Shown piece after piece: positions 57,501-64,000 of a stretch of DNA of 64,000 bases. This DNA comes from Treponema sp. GTDB lineage: Bacteria; Spirochaetota; Spirochaetia; Treponematales; Treponemataceae. The position numbers and the translations under genes were made by a program. The stretch is taken from NCBI GenBank assembly GCA_017645785.1, contig JAGCNW010000027.1, forward strand, positions 103,100 to 167,099. Reading direction: 5' to 3'. The notes below the pieces were generated by a model that had not been told where the DNA came from, searched no databases, and saw only the letters and a list, made by a program, of their open reading frames with translations. The stretch's first letter is position 1. The number at the start of each line of letters is the position of its first letter.

Positions 57501-60500
57501 GAGCTTAACGACGTTTCTATAAAGAATTCTTACAATGGCGTTGCTGGCGGCGGCCTGAGGATAGGCAGCAACGCAAAGGTCAAGGCGTCTAACCTTGAGC
57601 TTGACAATTGCCATGCCGGCATTGGCGGCGGCGGAATTTTTGTTTCCCCCGGTTCTGAATTGAACGCTGACGGATTGACGGTTACCGGCTGCTACGCTGA
57701 TGGAGCAGGCATTGGCGGCGGAATATGTAACGGCGGAACGCTATTCGCTAAAGACGCGCGAATTTCAGGATGCTCCGCTGCCGGAGGCGGCGCGGGCATT
57801 TTAAACGACAACGGCGCCAGCTTGGTCTTGGACGGAGACTGCGACATTTCAAGCCAAATTTATTTGATGGGCAAATCTTCGACTATGACGACGGCGTCAA
57901 ACCCGATTTACGTAAAGGCATACTTTGGCCTTGCAAGCGGCGCCACAAAAATTCCTGTGGCGGTTGAAGAAAATAGCGGCGCGGACGAGCAGTTCAAAGA
58001 CGGCGACGCTCTTGTCCAAGGCTGGGACACATACGACATTAAAGAGGCGCAAGTCAATTGCTTTGCCACAAGCGGAACTGCGCTAAGCCTGGAATACGAC
58101 GGCGCGGCCACGCCGCCGTGCGGAAAGCTGGTTGACAAGTCAATCGCGGGCGGCGTGACAGTGAACCTTGGCGGAAACATTTCGTTTGAAATAGCCACTC
58201 CGACCGCGTCGGGCGAAAAGGCTCGCTTTAACGTAATCGACAACTCCAGCGGAACTCCGACATACGTAACGCCGACATCGGCGCGAATAGAGGTAAAGCA
58301 ATACGGCTCGGCCATCTACGCCGCCGCCGACCAAGAAGTGGCCGCTCCATACCTTGCCGCAGGCAGCTACGAGCTTTACTGCAAGGCCGTAGTTGGCGGC
58401 GTGGTTTACGACACCACCGTTCCCTTTGGATACGGCGCGCTTTACACGCCCCTAACGCTAGAAGCGGAAGGCGCCTCTACGACAGTCACGTTCAGCAACA
58501 AGGCGGCTGGCGATGTCACTTACCGCGTCAACGGCGGAACAGAAGGAACAATCGCAAGCGGCGATACAGAAACCATTCCGCTTGCCCACGCGGGCGATTA
58601 TGTCCAGTTCTACGGAACAAACGCGACGTATGCTACGGATACTACAGATGGAAACTACAGCAACATCGCTTGCAACAAAAATTGTTATGTTTACGGAAAC
58701 ATAATGAGCCTTGTAAAGAGCGATGGCTTTGAAAGCCAAAAAACGCTCACGAGCAATTATACATTCTGCGGGCTGTTTAAAGGCAACGCCTACATTAAAA
58801 ACAAGACAGGCGCGGATTTGCTTTTGCCCGCGACGACGCTGAAAGATTGTTGTTATCAAGCAATGTTCCAAAACTGCGCAAGTCTTACAACAGTCCCGGA
58901 ACTTCCTGCGACTTCAGTGACGTATCATGGTTACTACTCTATGTTCCAAGGTTGTACAAGCCTTACAACCTCGCCCAATCTTCCCGCAACGTCATTGGCG
59001 ATGGCAAGCTGCTGCCGTATGTTCCAAGATTGTACAAGCCTTACAAGCGCGCCCGCGCTTCCTGCGACAACGATGAAGTCTAATTGTTACGAGTCTATGT
59101 TCCAGGGTTGTACAAGCCTTGCAAGCGCGCCTGAACTTCCTGCGACAACATTGGAATACGCTTGTTATGCCCATATGTTCGAGGGTTGTACAAGCTTGAC
59201 AAGCGCGCCTGAACTTCCTGCAACAACTCTAGAATCGACTTGTTATAAACAAATGTTCTCTGGCTGTACAAGCCTAACAACGCCGCCGGAACTTCCTGCC
59301 GAAACACTGACCGAACAATGCTACAACTCAATGTTCGATGGTTGTACAAGCCTTGCAAGCGCGCCCGCGCTTCCTGCGACAACGCTTACAAGTAGTTGTT
59401 ATAGCTCAATGTTCGCTGGCTGTACAAGCCTGGTTGAAGCCCCTGAACTTCCCGCAAAAACGCTTGCGAGTAATTGTTACTTTGAAATGTTCAACGGCTG
59501 TTCAAGCCTTAACAAGGTAACTTGCCTTGCCACCAACATCAGCGCCATCGGTTGTACAACAGATTGGCTTAGCGGCGTTGCCACAAGCGGAACCTTCACC
59601 AAGGCGGCGGGCATGACAGCCTGGACAACAGGCGCAAGCGGCATTCCCACCGGCTGGACAGTGGAGAGCGTCGGCAGCGCCGTTCCCGCGGGATTTGTAG
59701 TAGTTGAAGGCTCGACTGTCGTTGGCGGCGACAAGTTCAAGGACGCAAATAACAAAACTGGCGTCTTTGTGCAGGGCCGCTCCGTGGCAATCTCCACATT
59801 CTACATGTGCGACCACGAGGTGACCCAAGCGGAATACAAGGCCGTCATGGGAACGAACCCCAGCAATTGGACGGGCGACGACCTTCCAGTTGAACAAGTA
59901 AGCTGGTTTGACGCGATTTATTACTGCAATAAAAAAAGCATCGCCGACCATCTTAATCCCTGCTACGCTGTCGGCGGAAAGGACGACCCCAGCCAATGGG
60001 GCTACACACCGCACGCCGGAAACAGCATAAGCGGAACAATAACATGCGATTTTAGCAAAAACGGCTACCGCCTGCCGACGGCAGCGGAATGGGAATATGC
60101 CTCCCGCGGAGGAAAGGCCGGATGCGAGGCGGCCGACCCAACCGATTGGGCGGGAACGGACAGCAGTTCCGAATTGGGAACTTACGCCTGGTATGCTGAC
60201 AACAGCAGCGATAATGGAACAAAAAAGACCCATGAAGTCAAGACCAAGACAAAGAACAGCCTGAACCTTTACGACATGAGCGGAAACGTCTGGGAATGGT
60301 GCTGGGATTGGTATGATTACGACGCGACAATTAATGACGATGCATATAAAGTTGGTGGAGTTGTGACAAACCCAGCCGGCGCTTCGTCCGGCTCTAACCG
60401 CGTCTACCGTGGCGGTGGTTGGGGCAATGACGCCAACGACTGTTCGGTTGCTCTCCGGTACGGCATCTCGCCGGGCAACCGCGACTACGGCATTGGCTTG

Positions 60501-60524
60501 CGCGTGGTTCGCAACGCTCCGTAA
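54537..60524 (+). CDS. Giant lipoprotein: two beta-helices, BspA-type repeats and C-terminal SUMF1 domain
   Basis: The 1995-residue product has a lipobox Cys at residue 32 (TGALFSCSNLG). In order: Ig-like start; a beta-helix at about 300-870 opening YVGGTGVNTGIAAL with many Gly-rich rungs (SGGGIYVGGRGKL); a second at about 880-1190 opening YVNYTTGVDDASHGT; a linker; nine 26-residue MF-GCTSL--APELPATTL repeats at about 1440-1670, of the BspA/DUF285 kind; and a SUMF1 domain from about 1715 with DHEVTQAEYKAVMGTNPSNW, VEQVSWFDAIYYCN, GYRLPTAAEWEYASRGGKAG and YDMSGNVWEWCWDWYD. The extreme C-terminus resembles a retroelement variable region. Likely a surface adhesin or binding protein. Confidence 0.85.
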   Translation: MEKNEGFVKTLKSFSFRAAIAALALTGALFSCSNLGDDYSGPSLFPAVQVAGTQTGAKIGMARVSGTIDSGAAVSKSVIPDASVVTSSIAATNGYAVYAWGTKADSTIVPETSPINGVVSADHTTFSIDLPYGTWTVRAVAKNSSGDIILSKSTATPLTLSADNPVANLSFSLEYVSDPSATGALSLEINYDTAVEITKITYSLTKQGSGTAITGEKAGSPTLTSPGSLTIDSSEKAEFGALLPGTYDLVVLFVAADGSTIMRMDQAVQIYSNITTSKIDGNAPYINASGQVAVSDETIKKYQQSVVYVGGTGVNTGIAALDTNNGTQYDPVATLGRAISIVDSSLLTPSDGFKIYVQDNLTLTQNISISGSKKISVIGTNQSGLYKVDGAVTYGLTASASDLNFSYINFDSLKDFSVVDGQIKLNNCKITNGIKALSGSASGGGLFVKGTGAKAVLTNCSISGCQAAYGGAIYVNDEDGGGTDAEVELKDCLIGAVSDSTADDTNHSNNAQSGGGIYVGGRGKLTLSGSNKISCNYASVNGGGIYSSSNLTLDNCDISFNGAEDNGGGVCARGSSITFKFQGGTISANSAGSDGGGVYVGNSAKMIMGGSAVIGDKNADGPATELLSSNKAESGGGIAVADSANVFIGYTDANASSTDDSFDGGIFYNYASGSGGGVYLNGSSAKVYFYKGSVEKNLGLYWGGALAVGDEGAAEINGTSILDNNTAYYGGGISIGESAAGAGTVLVQNSLIARNCALLEGYWEGGAIMAFAYTSLTLKGSVSIPAGDSSGATGPGKNDVWLASAKTITIGSTLDAATTPVATITPATYAPGTAVLSDNTGIGTLVQSELSKIAVTPQSADDEWTIGYDNSTKKGVLATANLYVNYTTGVDDASHGTKTAPYKTVAYAIGKVLAPNCAIYVMTDTTESEALNVTAAMTGLTIKSADTAQKTITGLVTKKINLGTAATISKIAFDTWGSVDVSDNVATVELNDVSIKNSYNGVAGGGLRIGSNAKVKASNLELDNCHAGIGGGGIFVSPGSELNADGLTVTGCYADGAGIGGGICNGGTLFAKDARISGCSAAGGGAGILNDNGASLVLDGDCDISSQIYLMGKSSTMTTASNPIYVKAYFGLASGATKIPVAVEENSGADEQFKDGDALVQGWDTYDIKEAQVNCFATSGTALSLEYDGAATPPCGKLVDKSIAGGVTVNLGGNISFEIATPTASGEKARFNVIDNSSGTPTYVTPTSARIEVKQYGSAIYAAADQEVAAPYLAAGSYELYCKAVVGGVVYDTTVPFGYGALYTPLTLEAEGASTTVTFSNKAAGDVTYRVNGGTEGTIASGDTETIPLAHAGDYVQFYGTNATYATDTTDGNYSNIACNKNCYVYGNIMSLVKSDGFESQKTLTSNYTFCGLFKGNAYIKNKTGADLLLPATTLKDCCYQAMFQNCASLTTVPELPATSVTYHGYYSMFQGCTSLTTSPNLPATSLAMASCCRMFQDCTSLTSAPALPATTMKSNCYESMFQGCTSLASAPELPATTLEYACYAHMFEGCTSLTSAPELPATTLESTCYKQMFSGCTSLTTPPELPAETLTEQCYNSMFDGCTSLASAPALPATTLTSSCYSSMFAGCTSLVEAPELPAKTLASNCYFEMFNGCSSLNKVTCLATNISAIGCTTDWLSGVATSGTFTKAAGMTAWTTGASGIPTGWTVESVGSAVPAGFVVVEGSTVVGGDKFKDANNKTGVFVQGRSVAISTFYMCDHEVTQAEYKAVMGTNPSNWTGDDLPVEQVSWFDAIYYCNKKSIADHLNPCYAVGGKDDPSQWGYTPHAGNSISGTITCDFSKNGYRLPTAAEWEYASRGGKAGCEAADPTDWAGTDSSSELGTYAWYADNSSDNGTKKTHEVKTKTKNSLNLYDMSGNVWEWCWDWYDYDATINDDAYKVGGVVTNPAGASSGSNRVYRGGGWGNDANDCSVALRYGISPGNRDYGIGLRVVRNAP
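58863..59560 (+). repeat. Nine 78-bp tandem repeats (26-residue BspA-like units)
   Basis: ATGTTC recurs with an exact 78-base period from 58863, accompanied by GGTTGTACAAGCCTTACAA-like and CTTCCTGC(G/A)ACAAC blocks. DNA similarity between units is high, so recombination could change copy number in frame. Confidence 0.9.
60411..60500 (+). other. Candidate variable region of the giant SUMF1 protein
   Basis: From GGC at 60411, positions that are Asn-rich in retroelement templates are here GGC, GAC, GCC, AAC, GAC, CTC, TAC, GGC, ATC, GGC, AAC, GAC, TAC and GGC, all of the form NNC. The protein reads RGGGWGNDANDCSV then ALRYGISPGNRDYGIGLRVV. Confidence 0.55.
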
Positions 60525-60605
60525 GGTTCGGCATGCGGGGGTTGTTGGCGGAGATTGCTTGACTAACGACCGGATTGTAGGTAAGCCCGTTGTTTGGTTT
60601 ACTAG

Positions 60606-60673
60606 AAGGCGCTTTGAAAAGTCGTCCTCGCCAGGCTCGTCGGTCTGGATAAAGCGCAAAAGCGCGCGGACCT
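60606..60673 (-). pseudogene. 68-bp partial duplicate of the Rpn-family nuclease gene
   Basis: The stretch matches 60900-60967 inside the neighbouring nuclease gene at 64 of 68 positions and encodes RFIQTDEPGEDDFSKRL on the minus strand. It ends next to the stop codon of the intact gene and continues into unrelated sequence, so it is a fragment. Confidence 0.85.
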
Positions 60674-61481
60674 AAAGTTTTTCAACTTCCTCGACGCTAA
60701 GGCCGACGCATTTTGCTATTATGTTAATGTCAACGCCAGCGGCTTTTAAGTTTCGCGCGTTCTCCACGGCGTTTTGCCGCGCGCCCTCGGCAAGGCCTTC
60801 CTCCTTGGCTTCGGTCATAATGTCAAAATCGTGCAAATTCATGTCAGAAAACTCCTTTCTGAATTTTTCGTTTTCCTTGACTCTTGCCACGAACTCGGAA
60901 AGGCGCTTGGAAAAGTCGTCCTCGCCCGGCTCGTCGGTCTGGATAAAGCGCAAGAGCGCTCGGACCTTTGGGTCTTCCACGCTCTTGTAAGCGCTTGCAT
61001 TATACACGACTTTGACGCATTTGTCATCCAAATTCACGGAGTTTTCTTCGACGCAAATGTTGCGGAAGGTGTAGCGAGCCAGGCCGTAGCCGCGCTCGTC
61101 TTTGTCGTGGAATGGGTCGAATTTGCAAATGAACAGGATGTAGCTTTCCTTTAGTTTGGTGTAGGGTTGGCCTTTCATAAGGCAGTCGCAGTCAACCATC
61201 GACTGGTAGTAGCGCATTCGCTTTCCCAAAGCCTTTTGCGGATAGGACTGCAGCTCCACGTCAATCGCCTTGTCCTCATCCTTTAGGTAAACGTCAAGAC
61301 GCACGCCCTTGCTGGTGTAGTAGGGGGCGATTGCCTTTTCAAGTTCCGGGTACTCGACTTGCTTGACGCGGACGCCAAGCAGGCGCTCCACCAGTTCCGC
61401 AGAAAGCTCAGGATTTTTCATCACCGCTTGGAACATTCCGTCATCGGCAAAGGTAAGCTCGTCAAAGGTTTTTCTTTTCAT
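60672..61481 (-). CDS. Rpn family recombination-promoting nuclease / PD-(D/E)XK transposase-like protein
   Basis: The 269-residue protein starts TFDELTFADDGMFQAVMKNP and has the PD-(D/E)XK core RLDVYLKDEDKAIDVELQSY, then RMRYYQSMVDCDCLMKGQPY and YILFICKFDPF, diagnostic of the Rpn/TIGR01784 group. These nucleases act on DNA during RecA-independent horizontal transfer. The C-terminus has the usual helical tail ending GLSVEEVEKL. AAGGAGCG precedes the ATG. A partial copy lies immediately downstream. Confidence 0.88.
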   Translation of the reverse strand: MKRKTFDELTFADDGMFQAVMKNPELSAELVERLLGVRVKQVEYPELEKAIAPYYTSKGVRLDVYLKDEDKAIDVELQSYPQKALGKRMRYYQSMVDCDCLMKGQPYTKLKESYILFICKFDPFHDKDERGYGLARYTFRNICVEENSVNLDDKCVKVVYNASAYKSVEDPKVRALLRFIQTDEPGEDDFSKRLSEFVARVKENEKFRKEFSDMNLHDFDIMTEAKEEGLAEGARQNAVENARNLKAAGVDINIIAKCVGLSVEEVEKL

Positions 61482-61639
61482 AAACGCTCCTTACAGCGCG
61501 CCCCAAATTTTTTTGGCCGCTATATGACTATAAGGTATGAATTTTTATCGACATTTTGGCTTTTTTTGGAAAAAATCGTAAGAATTTGAAAAAAAATTTT
61601 CGGATATGCCGCAAAGAGGCAGAACTCCGCTGCGCAAAA

Positions 61640-61668
61640 AAAAGGCCGCCCAACAGGGCGGCCTTTTT
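61640..61668 (-). terminator. ilvC terminator
   Basis: AAGGCCGCCC-AACA-GGGCGGCCTT is a perfect 10-bp stem. On the minus strand it is followed by a run of T, 45 bases after the ilvC stop; it is T-flanked on both sides and may serve both strands. Confidence 0.88.
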
Positions 61669-61712
61669 AGTCAGTAACCAATCTAGTCGTTAGCCTTACA
61701 ATACCGGCTTTA

Positions 61713-63191
61713 TTAGATAACCGGCTTCATCGCCGTCATATAAGCGCGGAGTCTTCTACCTACAACCTCAATCGGGTGGTTGCGGATTTCGGCGTTGACG
61801 TTGACAAGCTCTGTGTTGTTGACGCTGTTGTCCTTTACGTCCAAGCCCTTTCCGATAACGTCTGTGTGAACGTTGGGCATAAAGTCCTTGGCCATCATCG
61901 GAGCGGCGACGCGGCTGAACAAGTAGCAGCCGTATTCGGCTGTGTCGCTGATTACGCGGTTCATCTCGTACAAGCGCTTGCGGTCGATCAAGTTGGCGAT
62001 GAGCGGAACTTCGTGCAATGACTCGTAGTAGGCCGACTCTTCCTTGATTCCCGCGTCAACCATTGTTTCAAAGGCCAATTCGCAGCCGGCCTTTACCATG
62101 GCCACAAGCAAGATTCCCTTGTCAAAGTATTCCTGCTCAGTGATTTCTTCCTTTGACTCCTCGTTCTTTTCGAAGGGGAGGGCGCCAGTCTCTTCGCGCC
62201 ATGTCAAAAGGTCGTGGTCCTTGTTGGCCCAGTCCTTCATCATTGTGCTGGAGAACTTTCCGCTGATGATGTCGTCCATGTGCTTCTGGTAGAGGGGAGC
62301 CAAGAGCTTTTTGATTTCCTTGCTAAGGGCGTTGGCCTTGATTTTGGCGGGGTTGGAAAGGCGGTCCATCATGTTTGTGATTCCGCCCCACTTAAGGGCC
62401 TCGCTTACAACGTTCCATCCGTGCATCAAAAGCTTTGTCGCGTATTCGGGAGCGATTCCCTCGGCAACCATCTTGTCGTAGCAAACGATCGTGCCGGCCT
62501 GCAACATTCCGCACAAAATTGTCTGCTCGCCCATAAGGTCAGACTTAACCTCGGCGATAAAGGAGCTTTCCAAAACGCCGGCCTTGCTTCCGCCCATTCC
62601 GACGGCAAGCGCCTTGGCGTAGGCCCAGCCTTTTCCTTCGGGGTCGTTGGCCGGGTGAACGGCGATCAAGTCCGGAACGCCAAAGCCGCGCTGGAACTCG
62701 TGCCAAACTTCCGTTCCCGGTCCCTTGGGGGCGCACATAACAACTGTGATGTCGGGGCGAATGATCATTCCTTCCTCAATCATGTTGAATCCGTGGCTGT
62801 ACCAAAGAGCCGAGCCCTTCTTCATTTTCTGCATTACTTCTGTGATTACGGGAGTGTGCTGCTTGTCGGGAGTCAAGTTTCCGACCAAGTCGGCTGTCGG
62901 AATCATTTCGTCATAAGTGCCCACCTTGAATCCGTTCTCAGTCGCGTTCTTCCAAGACTGGCGCTTTTCTGTGATGGCCGACTCGCGCAAGGCGTAAGAA
63001 ACGTCCAAGCCGCTGTCGCGCAAGCAAAGTCCCTGGTTCAAGCCCTGGGCGCCGCAGCCAACGATTACAATTTTCTTTCCTTTAAGAGCGTTCACTCCAT
63101 CGGCGAATTCTTCCTTCGCCATAGAGCGGCAATGTCCCAACTGCAAGCGCGCCTCGCGCCACGGAATTTTGTTAAAATAGTTTTCACCCAT
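61713..63191 (-). CDS. ilvC: Ketol-acid reductoisomerase, class II (long form)
   Basis: The 492-residue enzyme converts acetolactate/acetohydroxybutyrate to dihydroxy acids in valine and isoleucine synthesis using NADPH. The N-terminal Rossmann motif is [20 protein letters not shown], followed by [14 protein letters not shown], and [21 protein letters not shown] in the active-site cleft. The doubled C-terminal knotted domain (two copies) explains the length, typical of the E. coli-type class II. AAGGAGCACCAAA precedes the ATG. No leader peptide or attenuator is seen; the leader holds a palindromic repeat copy. Confidence 0.96.
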   Translation of the reverse strand: MGENYFNKIPWREARLQLGHCRSMAKEEFADGVNALKGKKIVIVGCGAQGLNQGLCLRDSGLDVSYALRESAITEKRQSWKNATENGFKVGTYDEMIPTADLVGNLTPDKQHTPVITEVMQKMKKGSALWYSHGFNMIEEGMIIRPDITVVMCAPKGPGTEVWHEFQRGFGVPDLIAVHPANDPEGKGWAYAKALAVGMGGSKAGVLESSFIAEVKSDLMGEQTILCGMLQAGTIVCYDKMVAEGIAPEYATKLLMHGWNVVSEALKWGGITNMMDRLSNPAKIKANALSKEIKKLLAPLYQKHMDDIISGKFSSTMMKDWANKDHDLLTWREETGALPFEKNEESKEEITEQEYFDKGILLVAMVKAGCELAFETMVDAGIKEESAYYESLHEVPLIANLIDRKRLYEMNRVISDTAEYGCYLFSRVAAPMMAKDFMPNVHTDVIGKGLDVKDNSVNNTELVNVNAEIRNHPIEVVGRRLRAYMTAMKPVI

Positions 63192-63205
63192 TTTGGTGCT
63201 CCTTT

Positions 63206-63232
63206 TGTCATTGTCGGGCTTGACCCGGCAAT
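63206..63232. repeat. Palindromic repeat copy in the ilvC leader
   Basis: TGTCATTGTCGGGCTTGACC followed by CGGCAAT is a one-hairpin member of the family, lying 15 bases before the ilvC start on the minus strand. Confidence 0.75.
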
Positions 63233-63337
63233 CTATGTGTTTTCGGTGGAATTATAGCGCGCGGGGAGTGTTGCGTCTAGTGAAATAATTTCAATTTATT
63301 GTTGCGTTTTACGCAGGATCGCGGGGACTGGTCGGAT

Positions 63338-63610
63338 CTACACCAACGAAACCGAAACTCTTTTGCCAAGCGCGCGGGCAAAACGTTCTATTGTGGAAAG
63401 CGAGGTGTTGAACGAGGGATCGAGAGCGTTGTCAACTGCCGTTCTTGTCGTGCGCATTTTTTTTGCGAGAGCGGACTTGCTAATTTTTTGCCGCTTCATT
63501 TCGGCCTCAAATTGGGCGGCAAGGACTTTTTTTGTCGCAAGCTCTTGGGCTTCTTCATACAAGCCCTGTTCCTTCATAAAGTCAGAAAAATTTTGTCCGC
63601 GTCCTTTCAT
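63338..63610 (-). CDS. HigA/XRE-like antitoxin
   Basis: The 90-residue protein has a charged N-terminal helix (FSDFMKEQGLYEEAQELATK) and a C-terminal helix-turn-helix (ISKSALAKKMRTTRTAVDNAL, then TSLSTIERFARALGKRVSVSL). This fits antitoxins of the HigBA/RelBE group. It overlaps the end of the toxin-like gene by four bases, the usual toxin-first order of HigBA. Because the toxin gene is cut upstream, transcription may now start elsewhere. Confidence 0.78.
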   Translation of the reverse strand: MKGRGQNFSDFMKEQGLYEEAQELATKKVLAAQFEAEMKRQKISKSALAKKMRTTRTAVDNALDPSFNTSLSTIERFARALGKRVSVSLV

Positions 63611-63864
63611 TTTTGCCGCTCCTTATAATCCTTAAGCCTTTTCTTCCCAATGCCAATTTCTTTTAACGGCGTTCTGTCCGACTTCTTCTTAAAGCCATGA
63701 AGCAGTATTATTGTATCGCAGTCAACCGTAAAAAAGACTCGGCATATTCCGTCTGAAACAGTTGAACGAATTTCCCACAAGTCCTTGCCCATTTTTCGGC
63801 ACAAGGGAAGTCCTAGCGGGAAGCCTTTTTGGGCGGCAAAAATGTCCGCCCCCACCTCGTGAAG
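63607..63864 (-). pseudogene. HigB/Gp49-like toxin gene, 5' end removed by insertion sequence
   Basis: The remaining frame shows the middle and end of a Gp49/HigB toxin: GFPLGLPLCRKMGKDLWEIR, GICRVFFTVDCDTIILLHGF, KKSDRTPLKEI and a Lys-rich C-terminus. In intact members about 35 residues with an N-terminal strand precede this. Here the match stops at 63864, exactly where TGTACCCCAAAAATTGG begins. The frame continues 39 bases into the insertion sequence and finds an ATG at 63903, so a fused, probably inactive product could be made. Confidence 0.75.
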
Positions 63865-64000
63865 TGTACCCCAAAAATTGGAATATAATTTTTGGAGGTA
63901 CATTTTTTTATGTCTAAATTATCAGATGAAGATAAGGCGAACATCATCGCCCATTATCTAAATTCTGGAGACGGTTACAAGCTAATCGCAAAAGAATTTG
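63865..64000 (+). mobile_element. Left end of an IS3-like insertion sequence (continues beyond window)
   Basis: The element begins at TGTACCCCAAAAATTGG; an inverted echo CCAATTTTT/TTTTTGGAGGTACA follows within 40 bases. The transposase reading frame starts at 63910. The right end is outside the window. Insertion truncates the toxin gene. Confidence 0.75.
63910..64000 (+). CDS. Transposase helix-turn-helix protein, 5' fragment
   Basis: The first 30 codons (MSKLSDEDKANIIAHYLNSG and then a GYKLIAKEF segment) read like the first helix-turn-helix of an IS3-family OrfA, where the element's end is recognised. TTTTGGAGG lies upstream as ribosome site. The gene runs off the window, so subgroup cannot be assigned. 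Confidence 0.7.
   Translation, partial: MSKLSDEDKANIIAHYLNSGDGYKLIAKEF

Noticed and set aside
60525..60600. Template repeat or reverse transcriptase for the SUMF1 targets
   Set aside because: No A-rich copy of the variable regions and no reverse-transcriptase-like protein could be found anywhere in the window.
59502..60659. 385-codon minus-strand frame beginning RFIQTDEPGEDDF
   Set aside because: Only the first residues are real, from the 68-bp nuclease fragment; the rest is antisense of the SUMF1 domain.
61482..61712. Possible small gene between Rpn nuclease and ilvC
   Set aside because: Only an AT-rich stretch and the ilvC terminator are visible; no frame with a ribosome site.

Overview
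The window looks like a host-associated Treponema-type spirochaete chromosome of intermediate G+C. I infer this from the many exported lipoproteins with short Ser/Asn-rich starts after the lipobox Cys, the surface proteins built from beta-helix, BspA-type leucine-rich and formylglycine-enzyme (SUMF1) domains, the class III cyclase/FecR/outer-membrane operon, and the core gene set (PPK2, class II IlvC, MetA, PncB, NhaC, PutP). No rRNA, tRNA, CRISPR array or replication origin was recognised.

Layout. 1-2686: a huge repeat-built exported protein on the minus strand, cut by the window edge and read from a GTG. 2.8-5.3 kb: macrodomain hydrolase, ArfB-type ribosome rescue factor, a two-gene DNA repair unit (alkyltransferase and deoxyinosine glycosylase) and a DUF4160 pair. 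5.3-7.4 kb: two membrane proteins. 7.5-10.2 kb: PutP and an acetyltransferase carrying two in-frame copies of a palindromic repeat. 10.2-11.2 kb: lipoprotein with a divergent XRE regulator. 11.3-15.6 kb: NhaC, ApbE, small membrane protein, PPK2. 15.7-17.9 kb: lipoprotein with a 9-G tract in its signal peptide. 18-21.4 kb: MetA and a GH3 glycosidase. 21.5-24.9 kb: XRE regulator, SAM-domain membrane protein and a SUMF1 protein with a hypervariable-looking C-terminus. 24.9-28.1 kb: AT-rich defence island (Septu-like PtuA/PtuB plus TacA/TacT). 28-36.4 kb: Nnr, RecQ, Cthe_2159-like lipoprotein, MgtC, an unknown protein and a dicarboxylate-type symporter. 36.4-41.6 kb: divergent c-di-GMP phosphodiesterase and cyclase, then lemA-TPM-TPM. 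41.7-46 kb: PncB, a third XRE/lipoprotein cassette and a DUF3990 ADP-ribosyltransferase pair. 46-60.5 kb: a near-continuous operon of class III cyclase, FecR protein, outer-membrane barrel, lipoprotein and a 1995-residue lipoprotein. 60.6-64 kb: Rpn-type nuclease with a partial duplicate, IlvC, and a toxin-antitoxin pair whose toxin is cut by an insertion sequence running off the right edge.

Four patterns cut across the genes. (1) Palindromic repeats occur both between genes and, in frame, inside coding regions; a shorter repeat with the core CAAGACCAAAA is embedded in ApbE, RecQ and both halves of Nnr. (2) Three lone XRE regulators each sit divergently from an exported protein with their own repeated operator-like boxes, in the clearest case inside a TTGACA-17-TATAAT promoter. 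(3) Many genes have a -10 box only 6-8 bases before the start codon and no ribosome site, predicting leaderless mRNAs. (4) Two SUMF1 proteins end in a stretch rich in NNC codons, as expected of diversity-generating retroelement targets; no reverse transcriptase or template repeat was found here, so that reading is an inference.
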